From the NCBI GenBank assembly GCA_964522975.1, contig CAZFXK010000035.1, positions 1-21,371 of the forward strand: a stretch of 21,371 nucleotides of DNA, in the 5' to 3' direction. Under the pieces are notes generated by a model. That model was not told where the DNA came from. It ran no database searches and saw nothing but the letters and a program-made list of their open reading frames with translations. This DNA is from Bacteroides_E sp964522975 (GTDB lineage: Bacteria > Bacteroidota > Bacteroidia > Bacteroidales > Bacteroidaceae). The position numbers and the translations under genes are program-made. This document shows, piece after piece, positions 8,083 to 15,747 of the stretch. The stretch's first letter is position 1. Each line of letters opens with the position of its first letter.

Positions 8083-8314
8083 ATGAAATTCCACTAAAAG
8101 AGACTTTGCTTTCCGGTCTAAACTATTAAACCTTCTTACTATCAGCGAAGGTTTCCGAATAACCGAAGTAATAGCAAGAAACTTTCAAGAAAAAGACGAT
8201 ATATATTTGGTCGAAAAGAATAAAACCGTTAATTTTGTGCACTATTATTCCTACCCGGGTTCTTTTAAGTGTTTTATAACGAGAATGAAACCACCCGACG
8301 GATATCATTTATAA
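8083..8314 (+). pseudogene. Unrecognised small gene with an apparent frameshift
   Basis: The ATG at 8083 reads MKFH and stops at 8095. Removing one base at the stop (CACTAAAAGA to CACAAAAGA) would give one continuous frame of about 76 codons ending at 8312-8314. In the other frame, 8087-8314 is open but has no start near its beginning. The peptide includes LLNLLTISEGFRITEVIARN, YLVEKNKTVNFVHYYSY and a final MKPPDGYHL. The aromatic-rich, charged composition looks like coding sequence rather than leader DNA, but I recognise no family. The site is close to a contig edge, so a base error is as likely as a true mutation. Alternatively the stretch is simply the long leader of rplU. Low confidence. 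Confidence 0.3.
8202..8237 (+). promoter_or_regulatory. Candidate rplU-rpmA promoter motifs
   Basis: Two TAnnTTTG matches lie upstream of rplU: TATATTTG (8202-8209) and TAATTTTG (8230-8237). The second would give a leader of about 80 bases, room for a regulatory leader. Which is used cannot be told from sequence. Confidence 0.35.
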
Positions 8315-8325
8315 TTGTATGATTA

Positions 8326-8643
8326 ATGTACGCAATTGTAGAAATTAACGGTCAGCAATTTAAAGCAGAAGCTGGCAAGAATTTATTTGTACACCACTTA
8401 AAAGGTGTTGAAGACGGAGAAACCGTTGAATTTGACAAAGTTCTTTTAGTAGGCACAGATGAAAACACCACCATTGGTACTCCAATGATTGAGGGAGCAA
8501 AGGTTGTTTGTGAAGTGGTGAAACCTTTAGTAAAAGGTGATAAAGTGTTAGTGTTTAAAAAGAAGAGAAGAAAAGGCTATAGGAAAATGAATGGTCATCG
8601 CCAACAATTTTCACAAATTACAGTTAAAGAAATCATAGCTTAA
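8326..8643 (+). CDS. rplU: 50S ribosomal protein L21
   Basis: A 105-residue large-subunit ribosomal protein that binds 23S rRNA. It begins MYAIVEINGQQFKAEAGKNL and has the typical strongly basic region VFKKKRRKGYRKMNGHRQQF (about 78-97), followed by the ending TQI/TVKEI seen in the family. It has the standard length and sits in the conserved rplU-rpmA pair, 26 bases ahead of rpmA. Confidence 0.97.
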   Translation: MYAIVEINGQQFKAEAGKNLFVHHLKGVEDGETVEFDKVLLVGTDENTTIGTPMIEGAKVVCEVVKPLVKGDKVLVFKKKRRKGYRKMNGHRQQFSQITVKEIIA

Positions 8644-8669
8644 TCGTTTAATTAAAAAAGTAAAGAAAA

Positions 8670-8939
8670 ATGGCACATAAAAAAGGCGTTGGTAGTTCGA
8701 AAAACGGACGCGAATCGGAAAGTAAAAGATTAGGCGTTAAGATTTTTGGTGGTGAGAACTGTAAAGCAGGAAACATCATCATACGCCAAAGAGGTACTAA
8801 TTTTCATCCCGGTGAAAATATCGGTATGGGAAAAGATCACACTCTTTTTGCTCTTATTGATGGCACAGTAAGCTTCAAAAGAGGAAGAAAAGACAGAAGA
8901 TTTGTATCGGTTGTTCCTCACGAAGTGAGTGAAGCATAA
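8670..8939 (+). CDS. rpmA: 50S ribosomal protein L27
   Basis: An 89-residue protein that reaches the peptidyl-transferase centre through its flexible N-terminus. It starts MAHKKGVGSSKNGRES, so it has the short mature N-terminus and not the cleaved extension of Firmicutes L27. The family signature GNIIIRQRGTNFHPGENIG is at about residues 34-52. It is cotranscribed with rplU and followed by a terminator. Confidence 0.97.
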   Translation: MAHKKGVGSSKNGRESESKRLGVKIFGGENCKAGNIIIRQRGTNFHPGENIGMGKDHTLFALIDGTVSFKRGRKDRRFVSVVPHEVSEA

Positions 8940-8973
8940 CTTTATAAAGATACATAAAGTACAATAAAAGAAT

Positions 8974-9006
8974 GGTGTTGCTTCTTCAGTAACACCTTTC
9001 TCTCTT
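8974..9006 (+). terminator. Short hairpin terminator after rpmA
   Basis: GGTGTT (8974-8979) pairs with AACACC (8991-8996), followed by a T/C-rich tract (TTTCTCTCTTTT). It is modest but well placed, 34 bases after the rpmA stop. Confidence 0.6.
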
Positions 9007-9043
9007 TTAAAACAACAAACTCCTGTTATATTCTATTTTTATG

Positions 9044-9051
9044 TATCTTTG
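9044..9051 (+). promoter_or_regulatory. -7 promoter motif for serS
   Basis: TATCTTTG fits TAnnTTTG. It ends 35 bases before the serS ATG at 9087. It overlaps a GTG that would give a longer reading frame, so that GTG cannot be the start if this promoter is used. Confidence 0.55.
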
Positions 9052-9086
9052 TGTTTAACTTAAAAATCAATATATACTTTATAAAT

Positions 9087-10361
9087 ATGCTAACTATCAA
9101 ACAGATTACTGATGATAAAGAAGCAGTAATAGCAGGCCTTAAAAAGAAACATTTTGAAAATGCAGAACAAGTAATCAATAAAGTCATACAGCTTAATGAC
9201 GAGAGAAAAAATGCTCAAAGTCAGTTAGACGAACTTCTGGCTCAAGTTAACCAACTCTCTAAGTCGATTGGATCCCTAATGAAAACAGGGAACAAAGAAG
9301 AAGCCAATAAGACAAGAAACGAAGTCACTGCAATCAAAGAAAAGGGTAAAGTACTGGAAGAGAACATGAAAAATGCTTCCGACAGACTACAACAACTCCT
9401 TTATGATATTCCCAACATTCCTTACGCCATTGTTCCGGAAGGAAAAGGAGCAGAAGATAACGTTGTGGTGAAAGAAGGAGGTGAAAAGCCACAATTATAC
9501 CAAGGAGCAAAACCACATTGGGAGTTAGCTAAAGATTATGACATTATTGATTTTGAACTAGGTGTTAAAATTACAGGTGCCGGATTTCCGGTATATAAAG
9601 GAAAAGGCGCCCGTCTGCAACGCTCTTTAATCAACTTCTTTCTAGATGAAGGTCGGGACGCAGGCTATGTTGAGGTTGAACCTCCTTATGTTGTCAATGA
9701 AGATTCCGGATATGGAACAGGGCAACTACCTGATAAAGAAGGGCAAATGTATCACATAGGAAAAGAAAACCTGTATTTAATTCCTACGGCTGAAGTTCCT
9801 GTAACCAACATCTATCGGGATGTTATTTTAAATGAAGAGGATTTACCAGTTAAGAACTGTGCCTATTCTGCGTGCTTCCGAAGAGAAGCAGGATCATATG
9901 GTAAGGATGTACGGGGACTGAATCGTCTGCATCAGTTTAACAAAGTAGAAATTGTACGCATTGATACGCCTGAACACTCACAACAATCTCTGCAAGAAAT
10001 GTTGAATCATGTGGAAGGATTGGTAAAGAAGCTTGAACTCCCCTATCGTATATTAAACCTATGTGGAGGTGATATCAGCTTTACATCAGCTGTAACGTAC
10101 GATTTTGAAGTATTCTCTGCTGCTCAAAAACGTTGGCTTGAAGTGAGTTCGGTTTCAAATTTTGACTCCTATCAGGCCAACCGATTGAAATGCAGATATC
10201 GCACCAAAGAGAAGAAAAACGAACTATGCCACACGTTGAATGGATCTGCTTTAGCTTTACCCCGCATATTAGCAGCCATTATTGAAAACAATCAAACCGA
10301 AAATGGAATTAAAATCCCGAAGGTATTGGTGCCTTATTGTGGTTTTGAATGGATTGATTAA
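9087..10361 (+). CDS. serS: Seryl-tRNA synthetase
   Basis: Charges tRNA-Ser with serine in the cytoplasm. The ATG at 9087 gives 424 residues starting MLTIKQITDD, the normal family start. A GTG at 9051 would add 12 unconserved residues and would overlap the promoter motif. Residues about 25-105 form the long antiparallel coiled-coil arm that recognises the tRNA-Ser variable arm. The class II core has the TAE loop LIPTAEVPVTN (231-241), motif 2 CFRREAGSYGKD (263-274) and motif 3 NGSALALPRILAAIIEN (385-401). Nothing is missing. The next gene starts 48 bases downstream and may be partly cotranscribed. Confidence 0.97.
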   Translation: MLTIKQITDDKEAVIAGLKKKHFENAEQVINKVIQLNDERKNAQSQLDELLAQVNQLSKSIGSLMKTGNKEEANKTRNEVTAIKEKGKVLEENMKNASDRLQQLLYDIPNIPYAIVPEGKGAEDNVVVKEGGEKPQLYQGAKPHWELAKDYDIIDFELGVKITGAGFPVYKGKGARLQRSLINFFLDEGRDAGYVEVEPPYVVNEDSGYGTGQLPDKEGQMYHIGKENLYLIPTAEVPVTNIYRDVILNEEDLPVKNCAYSACFRREAGSYGKDVRGLNRLHQFNKVEIVRIDTPEHSQQSLQEMLNHVEGLVKKLELPYRILNLCGGDISFTSAVTYDFEVFSAAQKRWLEVSSVSNFDSYQANRLKCRYRTKEKKNELCHTLNGSALALPRILAAIIENNQTENGIKIPKVLVPYCGFEWID

Positions 10362-10409
10362 AATATAAATAGCCCTATTTTACAAGATATTAAATCTATT
10401 ACTTATAAA

Positions 10410-12749
10410 ATGAACAAGATTATAAAGAAAGAACAGTTATCAGAAAAAGTCTATAGATTTGAGGTAGAAGCTCCTTTAATTGCTAAAGCAAGGAAAGCAG
10501 GTCACTTTGTGATTGTCCGTGTGGGGGAAAAAGGAGAAAGAATGCCTCTAACCATTGCCGATGCAGACATTAAAAAAGGAACTATTACTTTAGTAGTTCA
10601 AAAAGTGGGACTCTCTTCCACTCGTTTATGTAATTTGAATGAAGGAGACTATATAACCGATATTGTAGGTCCACTGGGACAAGCTACAGACATTCAAAAC
10701 TTTGGTACAGTGGTTTGTGCAGGGGGTGGCGTTGGTATGGCTCCCATGTTTCCCATTGTTCAGGCTTTAAAAAACGCGGGAAACAGAGTGATAACTGTCA
10801 TTGCTGCACGAACGAAAGATTTAGTGATTCTTGAAGAAGATTTCAGGGAATATTCTGATGAAGTCATTATAATGACAGACGATGGTTCGTATGGTAAGAA
10901 AGGGCTGGTTACTGTTGGTGTAGAAGAGGTTTTGACTACAGAAAAAGTAGATCGCTGTTTTGCCATTGGACCAGCCATTATGATGAAGTTCATTAGCGAG
11001 CTTACTAAAAAATATAATATCCCTACGGTGGTTTCGTTGAATACCATTATGGTAGATGGAACCGGTATGTGTGGGGCTTGTAGGGTAACCGTAGGAGGAA
11101 AGACAAAATTTGTTTGTGTTGATGGCCCTGAATTTGATGCGCATCAAGTAGACTTTAATGAAATGTTAAAGCGAATGGGGGCATTTAAAGGGGCTGAGGT
11201 AAAAATGATGGAAACACCGGCTACTGAAAAACAAACAGAAGTCCTCAAAAAAATTGTTCCCCCCAAAATAATAACGTCTGAACCTGCTAAAGAAGGAATA
11301 GATAAAAGTAGAAACGCTGAATGGAGAGTTGAACTTCGTAAGCAGATGAAAGCTAAAGAGCGAAGTAGCATAGAACGATGTGAAATGAGCTCTTTGGATC
11401 CAATATACCGTGCAACCAGCCTTAAAGAAGAGGTCAATCTTGGATTAAGCAAAGAGCAAGCAATGAAAGAAGCACAACGCTGTTTAGATTGTGCTAACCC
11501 CGGTTGCGTAGAAGGTTGTCCGGTAGGTATTGACATTCCTCGTTTCATCAAACACATTGAAAAAGGAGAGATTATAGAAGCGGCTAAGACATTAAAAGAA
11601 ACTAGTGCACTTCCTGCCGTATGTGGGCGTGTTTGTCCTCAAGAAAAACAATGTGAAGTAAGATGCATCCACGTCAAAATGAAAAATAAACCGGTTGCCA
11701 TAGGTCATTTAGAACGTTTTGCTGCAGATTATGAAAGAGAAAGTGGAGAAATATCCATTCCGGCCATAAAAAACAGAAATGGAATTAAAGTGGCTGTTGT
11801 CGGTTCCGGCCCCGCAGGGCTATCTTTTGCCGGAGATATGATAAAAGAAGGATATGAGGTTACGGTTTTTGAAGCTCTTCACGATTTAGGAGGTGTATTA
11901 CGATATGGAATTCCGGAGTTTCGCCTACCGAATGAAATCGTTGATGTTGAAATTAACTTATTGGCCAAAATGGGCGTTAAGTTTGTAAAAGATTGTATCA
12001 TAGGAAAGACTGTCAGCGTAGAAGATTTAGAAAAAGAAGAATACAAAGGTATTTTCATAGGATCGGGAGCCGGGCTACCGAATTTTATGAATATCCCCGG
12101 AGAAAACTCCATCAACATACTTTCATCTAATGAATACCTTACCCGTGTAAATTTAATGAATGCAGCAGATGCTGACGCAGATACTCCGGTTCCAAGAGGA
12201 AAAAATGTAGCGGTCATAGGAGGAGGTAATACAGCGATGGACTCTGTTCGTACAGCTAAAAGATTAGGGGCTGAGAGAGCAATGATTATTTATCGTCGCT
12301 CTGAAGAAGAAATGCCGGCTCGTTTAGAGGAAGTCCATCATGCAAAAGAAGAAGGCATTGAGTTTTTAAACCTTCATAATCCAATTGAATACAAAGCCGA
12401 TGAACAAGGTAAAGTAAAGCAAGTAATACTCCAAAGAATGGAATTAGGTGAGCCCGATGAATCCGGAAGGAGACGTCCCATTCCAATTGAAGGAGATATC
12501 ATAACCATTGATATCGATTTAGCCATCGTAAGTATTGGAGTCTCTCCTAACCCTATTGTTCCCCAATCGATTAAAGGCCTTGAGTTGGGATATAAAGGAA
12601 CAATTGTTGTAAATAATGATATGCAATCTTCAATCCCCACTATCTATGCCGGAGGTGATATCGTCCGAGGAGGTGCAACGGTTATCTTAGCAATGGGTGA
12701 TGGTAGAAAAGCGGCGGCAGCTATGCAGGAACAATTATCCAATAATTAA
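10410..12749 (+). CDS. Fused NfnA-NfnB-type ferredoxin:NADP oxidoreductase (annotated elsewhere as glutamate synthase/DHODH-B fusion)
   Basis: A 779-residue cytoplasmic flavoprotein that joins both subunits of NADH-dependent reduced ferredoxin:NADP oxidoreductase. Residues 1-270 are the NfnA/PyrK-like half: a flavin-reductase-like FAD domain, an NAD-binding stretch CAGGGVGMAP (103-112) and a [2Fe-2S] segment with Cys221, Cys224 and Cys236. A linker of about 60 residues follows. Residues 330-779 are the NfnB/GltD-like half: two four-cysteine sets for [4Fe-4S] clusters (C358, C361, C366, C370 and C405, C409, C415, C419), an FAD site VAVVGSGPAG (461-470), an NADPH site VIGGGNTAMDS (602-612) and the final AGGDIVRGGATVILAMGDGR motif. 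In Nfn the enzyme couples NADH and reduced ferredoxin to NADPH formation by flavin bifurcation. Automatic pipelines often name it after the glutamate synthase small subunit, but no glutamate synthase large subunit is nearby. The exact physiological reaction is inferred. Confidence 0.88.
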   Translation: MNKIIKKEQLSEKVYRFEVEAPLIAKARKAGHFVIVRVGEKGERMPLTIADADIKKGTITLVVQKVGLSSTRLCNLNEGDYITDIVGPLGQATDIQNFGTVVCAGGGVGMAPMFPIVQALKNAGNRVITVIAARTKDLVILEEDFREYSDEVIIMTDDGSYGKKGLVTVGVEEVLTTEKVDRCFAIGPAIMMKFISELTKKYNIPTVVSLNTIMVDGTGMCGACRVTVGGKTKFVCVDGPEFDAHQVDFNEMLKRMGAFKGAEVKMMETPATEKQTEVLKKIVPPKIITSEPAKEGIDKSRNAEWRVELRKQMKAKERSSIERCEMSSLDPIYRATSLKEEVNLGLSKEQAMKEAQRCLDCANPGCVEGCPVGIDIPRFIKHIEKGEIIEAAKTLKETSALPAVCGRVCPQEKQCEVRCIHVKMKNKPVAIGHLERFAADYERESGEISIPAIKNRNGIKVAVVGSGPAGLSFAGDMIKEGYEVTVFEALHDLGGVLRYGIPEFRLPNEIVDVEINLLAKMGVKFVKDCIIGKTVSVEDLEKEEYKGIFIGSGAGLPNFMNIPGENSINILSSNEYLTRVNLMNAADADADTPVPRGKNVAVIGGGNTAMDSVRTAKRLGAERAMIIYRRSEEEMPARLEEVHHAKEEGIEFLNLHNPIEYKADEQGKVKQVILQRMELGEPDESGRRRPIPIEGDIITIDIDLAIVSIGVSPNPIVPQSIKGLELGYKGTIVVNNDMQSSIPTIYAGGDIVRGGATVILAMGDGRKAAAAMQEQLSNN

Positions 12750-12766
12750 AAAAATAGAAACCAAAT

Positions 12767-12805
12767 AAAAAATGTCATTGAAATACAAACCAATGACATT
12801 TTTTT
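12767..12805 (+). terminator. Strong intrinsic terminator after the Nfn-type gene
   Basis: AAAAAATGTCATTG (12767-12780) pairs perfectly with CAATGACATTTTTT (12791-12804) around a 10-base loop, and the 3' arm merges into a T run. It closes the plus-strand block. With A-tract and T-tract on either side it could also work for minus-strand transcripts ending after the 108-residue gene. Confidence 0.85.
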
Positions 12806-12901
12806 ATGCCTTAGAAAAAAGAATAAACTTCAACAAATACAAATGAAATACTTAATAGATAAATACTAACACTGTACTATTTCTTAGTTCTTTTGAAAGA
12901 A

Positions 12902-13228
12902 TTAAACGATTTGTTGCAGTTCTCTTTGTACTTTAGAGTCTTGAAGAACTATCTCTATGATGCTAATTAACACATCCTCAGAAGGCAAGTCACCCCCATC
13001 AACAACACTATACTTTTTATATAAATCTGATTGAGATGTTTCTGCACTAAAAGTATATCTATCATTATGAATAATAATATCAATAGAAGCCTCAAAAACA
13101 TCACTATCCCTAGTAGAATGTATTTCTACTTCTACTAACATCATATTTGCAGAATACCCTTTTAATGCGTTTACAAAAGCATTTTCAACATTCCTCGAAA
13201 ACTTATGTGCAGCAGTAATTTTAGACAT
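12902..13228 (-). CDS. Hypothetical protein, 108 aa
   Basis: A small soluble protein I do not recognise. It starts MSKITAAHKFSRNVENAF, has two strand-like stretches (LVEVEIHS and FEASIDIIIHND), and ends in a helix (EDVLISIIEIVLQDSKVQRELQQIV). There is no signal peptide, membrane segment or cysteine pattern. The composition and absence of internal stops look like a real gene, and it stands alone between a terminator and a tRNA gene. No clear TAnnTTTG motif is visible upstream on the minus strand. Its function cannot be inferred from context. Confidence 0.7.
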   Translation of the reverse strand: MSKITAAHKFSRNVENAFVNALKGYSANMMLVEVEIHSTRDSDVFEASIDIIIHNDRYTFSAETSQSDLYKKYSVVDGGDLPSEDVLISIIEIVLQDSKVQRELQQIV

Positions 13229-13337
13229 ACTTAATTATATTTATGGTTTTAATCTAAAGAAACAATATATTATAAAAATGACAAAGAAACAAGAGGAATA
13301 AAAACGGAGCTTTTGATGTTTCTCTCATTTAAAAAAG

Positions 13338-13367
13338 AAAAAGAACTGAAATTAATCAGTTCTTTTT
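13338..13367 (-). terminator. Terminator hairpin behind tRNA-Arg
   Basis: AAAAAGAACTGA (13338-13349) pairs with TCAGTTCTTTTT (13356-13367) over a 6-base loop. On the minus strand it lies immediately after the tRNA 3' end and is followed by T-rich sequence, so it is placed to terminate the tRNA transcript. Confidence 0.8.
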
Positions 13368-13369
13368 TC

Positions 13370-13446
<77 letters not shown>

Positions 13447-13468
13447 ATCCTTTTTTGTCATTGCGTTG

Positions 13469-13476
13469 CAAATGTA
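13469..13476 (-). promoter_or_regulatory. -7 promoter motif for tRNA-Arg
   Basis: On the minus strand this reads TACATTTG, a match to TAnnTTTG, 22 bases upstream of the mature tRNA 5' end. Confidence 0.55.
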
Positions 13477-13569
13477 CAGCTTTTTATTCAAAAACAAAAA
13501 AATCCTTTAATTTTATTTTAAATAAACCATCTTCTGATAGGCCTTTCGAATAATTTTGATGACAACAGA

Positions 13570-15018
13570 TTACCAACCAAAAGGCAAACCCAACACATAC
13601 CATAATATAAACAATAAAGTCCAGACTAAAAGAATAGCTAAAGAATAAGGCCAGACGCATCTTAAAATAGTCGCATATCCTGCTCTATCATCATATCTCT
13701 GAACATAAGCCAATATCAGAGGCAAATAAAACATAAATGGAGTTAAAGCGTTGGTAGAACTATCCCCTATACGATAAGCTGTTTGTAATATTTCAGGAGT
13801 CACCCCCAAAGAGGCAAAAAAAGGAATAAACAGGAAAGAAAAAATACTCCATTTTTCCATAGCAGATACCATAAATAAATTCATTACGGCAGAAAAAAGA
13901 ATGAATAACAACAACGACAGCAAGGGACCAGCCTGAATACTATTAAAAACGGAAGATCCATTGATTATAAGTAGTCGATCCAAGTTTGAATAGCTAAAAA
14001 CAGCAAACATTTGAGAAGCAAAAAACACAATGAGCAGAAAGTTTCCCATCCATTGAAAAGACTGTGTTAATCCGTTAATAACCTCTTTATCTTTGCGATA
14101 GACCCCTACACCTAACCCATAAGTAATCCCCATTAATGTTATACCTAAAGAGATGATAAATAAGATTCCCATAATAAAAGGGGAACGGATTAAGCTTCCA
14201 CTCACTCCTCTAAGAATTCCATACGATGAAAAAGTACTCCATAATATACCAAAGAAATAAAGTCCTCCAACGACCAGAGAGAGAGCAAGAGCCCGTTTTT
14301 CCCTGTGATTAAGAGGTTTATATTCTTTAATTGGATGTTCATCGTTTTTAAACTTTGGAAATAGCCATTTTTTAGTTAACCAGTAAATAATCAGTGTAAG
14401 TGGAATAACGGATATAGCCATAAAAAATGAGTTACATAAAGGTCCAATATGTTGTGTTGCTACTCCCGATGTTTCAGCCGCAGTTTGAGTGATTCGAGCA
14501 ATCAAAGGATCCATTGTACTCAACATAAAGTTTGCACTATAACCACAGGTAACAGAAACATAAGTCATTATAATGCCGGCAATAGGATGTAATCCTACCG
14601 CAACAAACAGGACAGTTGACAATGGAATTAATAAAATGTAGCCTGAATCTCCTATCACATTAGAAAGTATCCCTAGAAGAATTAAACACAACATAACTCC
14701 ACGTCGGGGTTGACGGTTTTTCAAAACTCTTCGTAAAGAAGCATCAATCAAGCCCGAATGTTGAGCTACTCCTATTCCTATCATAGCTACCAACACCATT
14801 CCCAAAGGGGCAAAACCAGTGAAGTTAGCAATTACATTACGTAAAAACCAACGAATCCCTTCAGGGTTTAATAAATTTTGAACACGAACGATCTCTCCTG
14901 TTTCCGGATGTATTGCTGCTAAACCATACAGACTACATATCCACGAAGCAATAACGATTAATACGCCTATTATGAAGTAAAGCGTAACAGGATGCAAACT
15001 ATTTTGTTTAAACTTCAT
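13570..15018 (-). CDS. AbgT family transporter
   Basis: A 482-residue inner-membrane protein of the AbgT family, whose members take up p-aminobenzoyl-glutamate (E. coli AbgT) or export antimetabolites such as sulfonamides (MtrF, YdaH). It has about ten to twelve hydrophobic helices. Family motifs seen are SNVIGDSGYILLIPL (119-133), YSANFMLSTMDPLIARIT (160-177) and GDSSTNALTPFMFYLPLIL (418-436); the last two correspond to the re-entrant hairpin and substrate-site regions of the family. Its length is a little under the common 500-510. The start codon overlaps the end of the response-regulator gene by 11 bases, so it is translationally coupled to it and belongs to the same operon. The substrate and direction of transport here are not known. 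Confidence 0.9.
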   Translation of the reverse strand: MKFKQNSLHPVTLYFIIGVLIVIASWICSLYGLAAIHPETGEIVRVQNLLNPEGIRWFLRNVIANFTGFAPLGMVLVAMIGIGVAQHSGLIDASLRRVLKNRQPRRGVMLCLILLGILSNVIGDSGYILLIPLSTVLFVAVGLHPIAGIIMTYVSVTCGYSANFMLSTMDPLIARITQTAAETSGVATQHIGPLCNSFFMAISVIPLTLIIYWLTKKWLFPKFKNDEHPIKEYKPLNHREKRALALSLVVGGLYFFGILWSTFSSYGILRGVSGSLIRSPFIMGILFIISLGITLMGITYGLGVGVYRKDKEVINGLTQSFQWMGNFLLIVFFASQMFAVFSYSNLDRLLIINGSSVFNSIQAGPLLSLLLFILFSAVMNLFMVSAMEKWSIFSFLFIPFFASLGVTPEILQTAYRIGDSSTNALTPFMFYLPLILAYVQRYDDRAGYATILRCVWPYSLAILLVWTLLFILWYVLGLPFGW

Positions 15019-15739
15019 CGGGTTCCAAATAATCTAAATCGATGATACGCAGTTCCAAAGCCCTGACCACTAAACGGGTTGCATTGACTCCTCCTTTAGT
15101 GGAGTCATCAAATAAACGATTTACTAAATCACTTTGTCGTTTTTCCAATGATTTAACACCAAAAGGCATTCCTTTTAAATTTGCAATCATTTCTTTAGTA
15201 TATCCCAAGGCTAAATGTCTTAATAAACGCTCATCGTATTCATCAATATCATAATTTATAATTGCCTCTTGTCGTTTAGTTTCATTTACCACCGATTCCT
15301 TAAATCGTTCTACAATACGCTTAAGAATTGGATAGTTAAAAACCAATTCTTTACCACCCATTAGAGCTTGTACATCCGTTTGGGTTAATAATTCTCCTGT
15401 TTTCAGAATAATACCATCGGCTCCGGCATCCAACACATCCACCCAAAGTTTTTCATTATGAACTTCTCCCGTAAAAACTAAAACCTTAACCTCAGTATGC
15501 TCTTTTGTCAGTCTCCTACAAATATCCACTCCTACAGTAGTAGAACCGCCTAAACCTAAATCCAATAAGACTAAATCCGGAACCTCTGTTTTCATCAACT
15601 CCCAAAACTCCATTTCAGTCATTGCTGTTCCTATGATTTCAGCATTAGGTATTTCATGACGAAAAATTTCTTTTGTTCCTTTTAATTCCAGTTGAACATC
15701 TTCGACTATGATTACACTAAATTTATTGTTAGTTTCCAT
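15008..15739 (-). CDS. Response regulator with receiver domain and divergent DNA-binding C-terminus
   Basis: A 243-residue response regulator. The receiver domain (about 5-125) has the acidic pair Glu13/Asp14, phospho-acceptor Asp60 in LVLLDLGLGG, Thr90 in VFTGE and Lys113 in LKTGE, so all the phosphorylation residues are present. The C-terminal part (about 165-240) resembles a LuxR/NarL-type helix-turn-helix: ERLLRHLALGYTKEMIAN then KSLEKRQSDLVNRLF. It is divergent and probably corresponds to the Bacteroidales-specific family I recall as DUF5932. It starts 8 bases after the sensor-kinase stop and overlaps the AbgT start, so it is the natural output of that kinase and a likely regulator of its own operon. 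Its target sites are unknown. Confidence 0.9.
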   Translation of the reverse strand: METNNKFSVIIVEDVQLELKGTKEIFRHEIPNAEIIGTAMTEMEFWELMKTEVPDLVLLDLGLGGSTTVGVDICRRLTKEHTEVKVLVFTGEVHNEKLWVDVLDAGADGIILKTGELLTQTDVQALMGGKELVFNYPILKRIVERFKESVVNETKRQEAIINYDIDEYDERLLRHLALGYTKEMIANLKGMPFGVKSLEKRQSDLVNRLFDDSTKGGVNATRLVVRALELRIIDLDYLEPDEV

Positions 15740-15747
15740 TTGATATG

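Noticed and set aside
8126..8308. 60-codon minus-strand ORF ahead of rplU
   Set aside because: It is antisense to the more coding-like plus frame and shows no recognisable features or promoter.
9051..9086. Longer serS starting at GTG 9051
   Set aside because: It would start inside the promoter motif and add 12 unconserved residues; the ATG at 9087 gives the usual N-terminus.
11144..11557. 137-codon minus-strand ORF within the Nfn-type gene
   Set aside because: It is a mirror of the plus-strand coding sequence, which has all cofactor motifs in frame.
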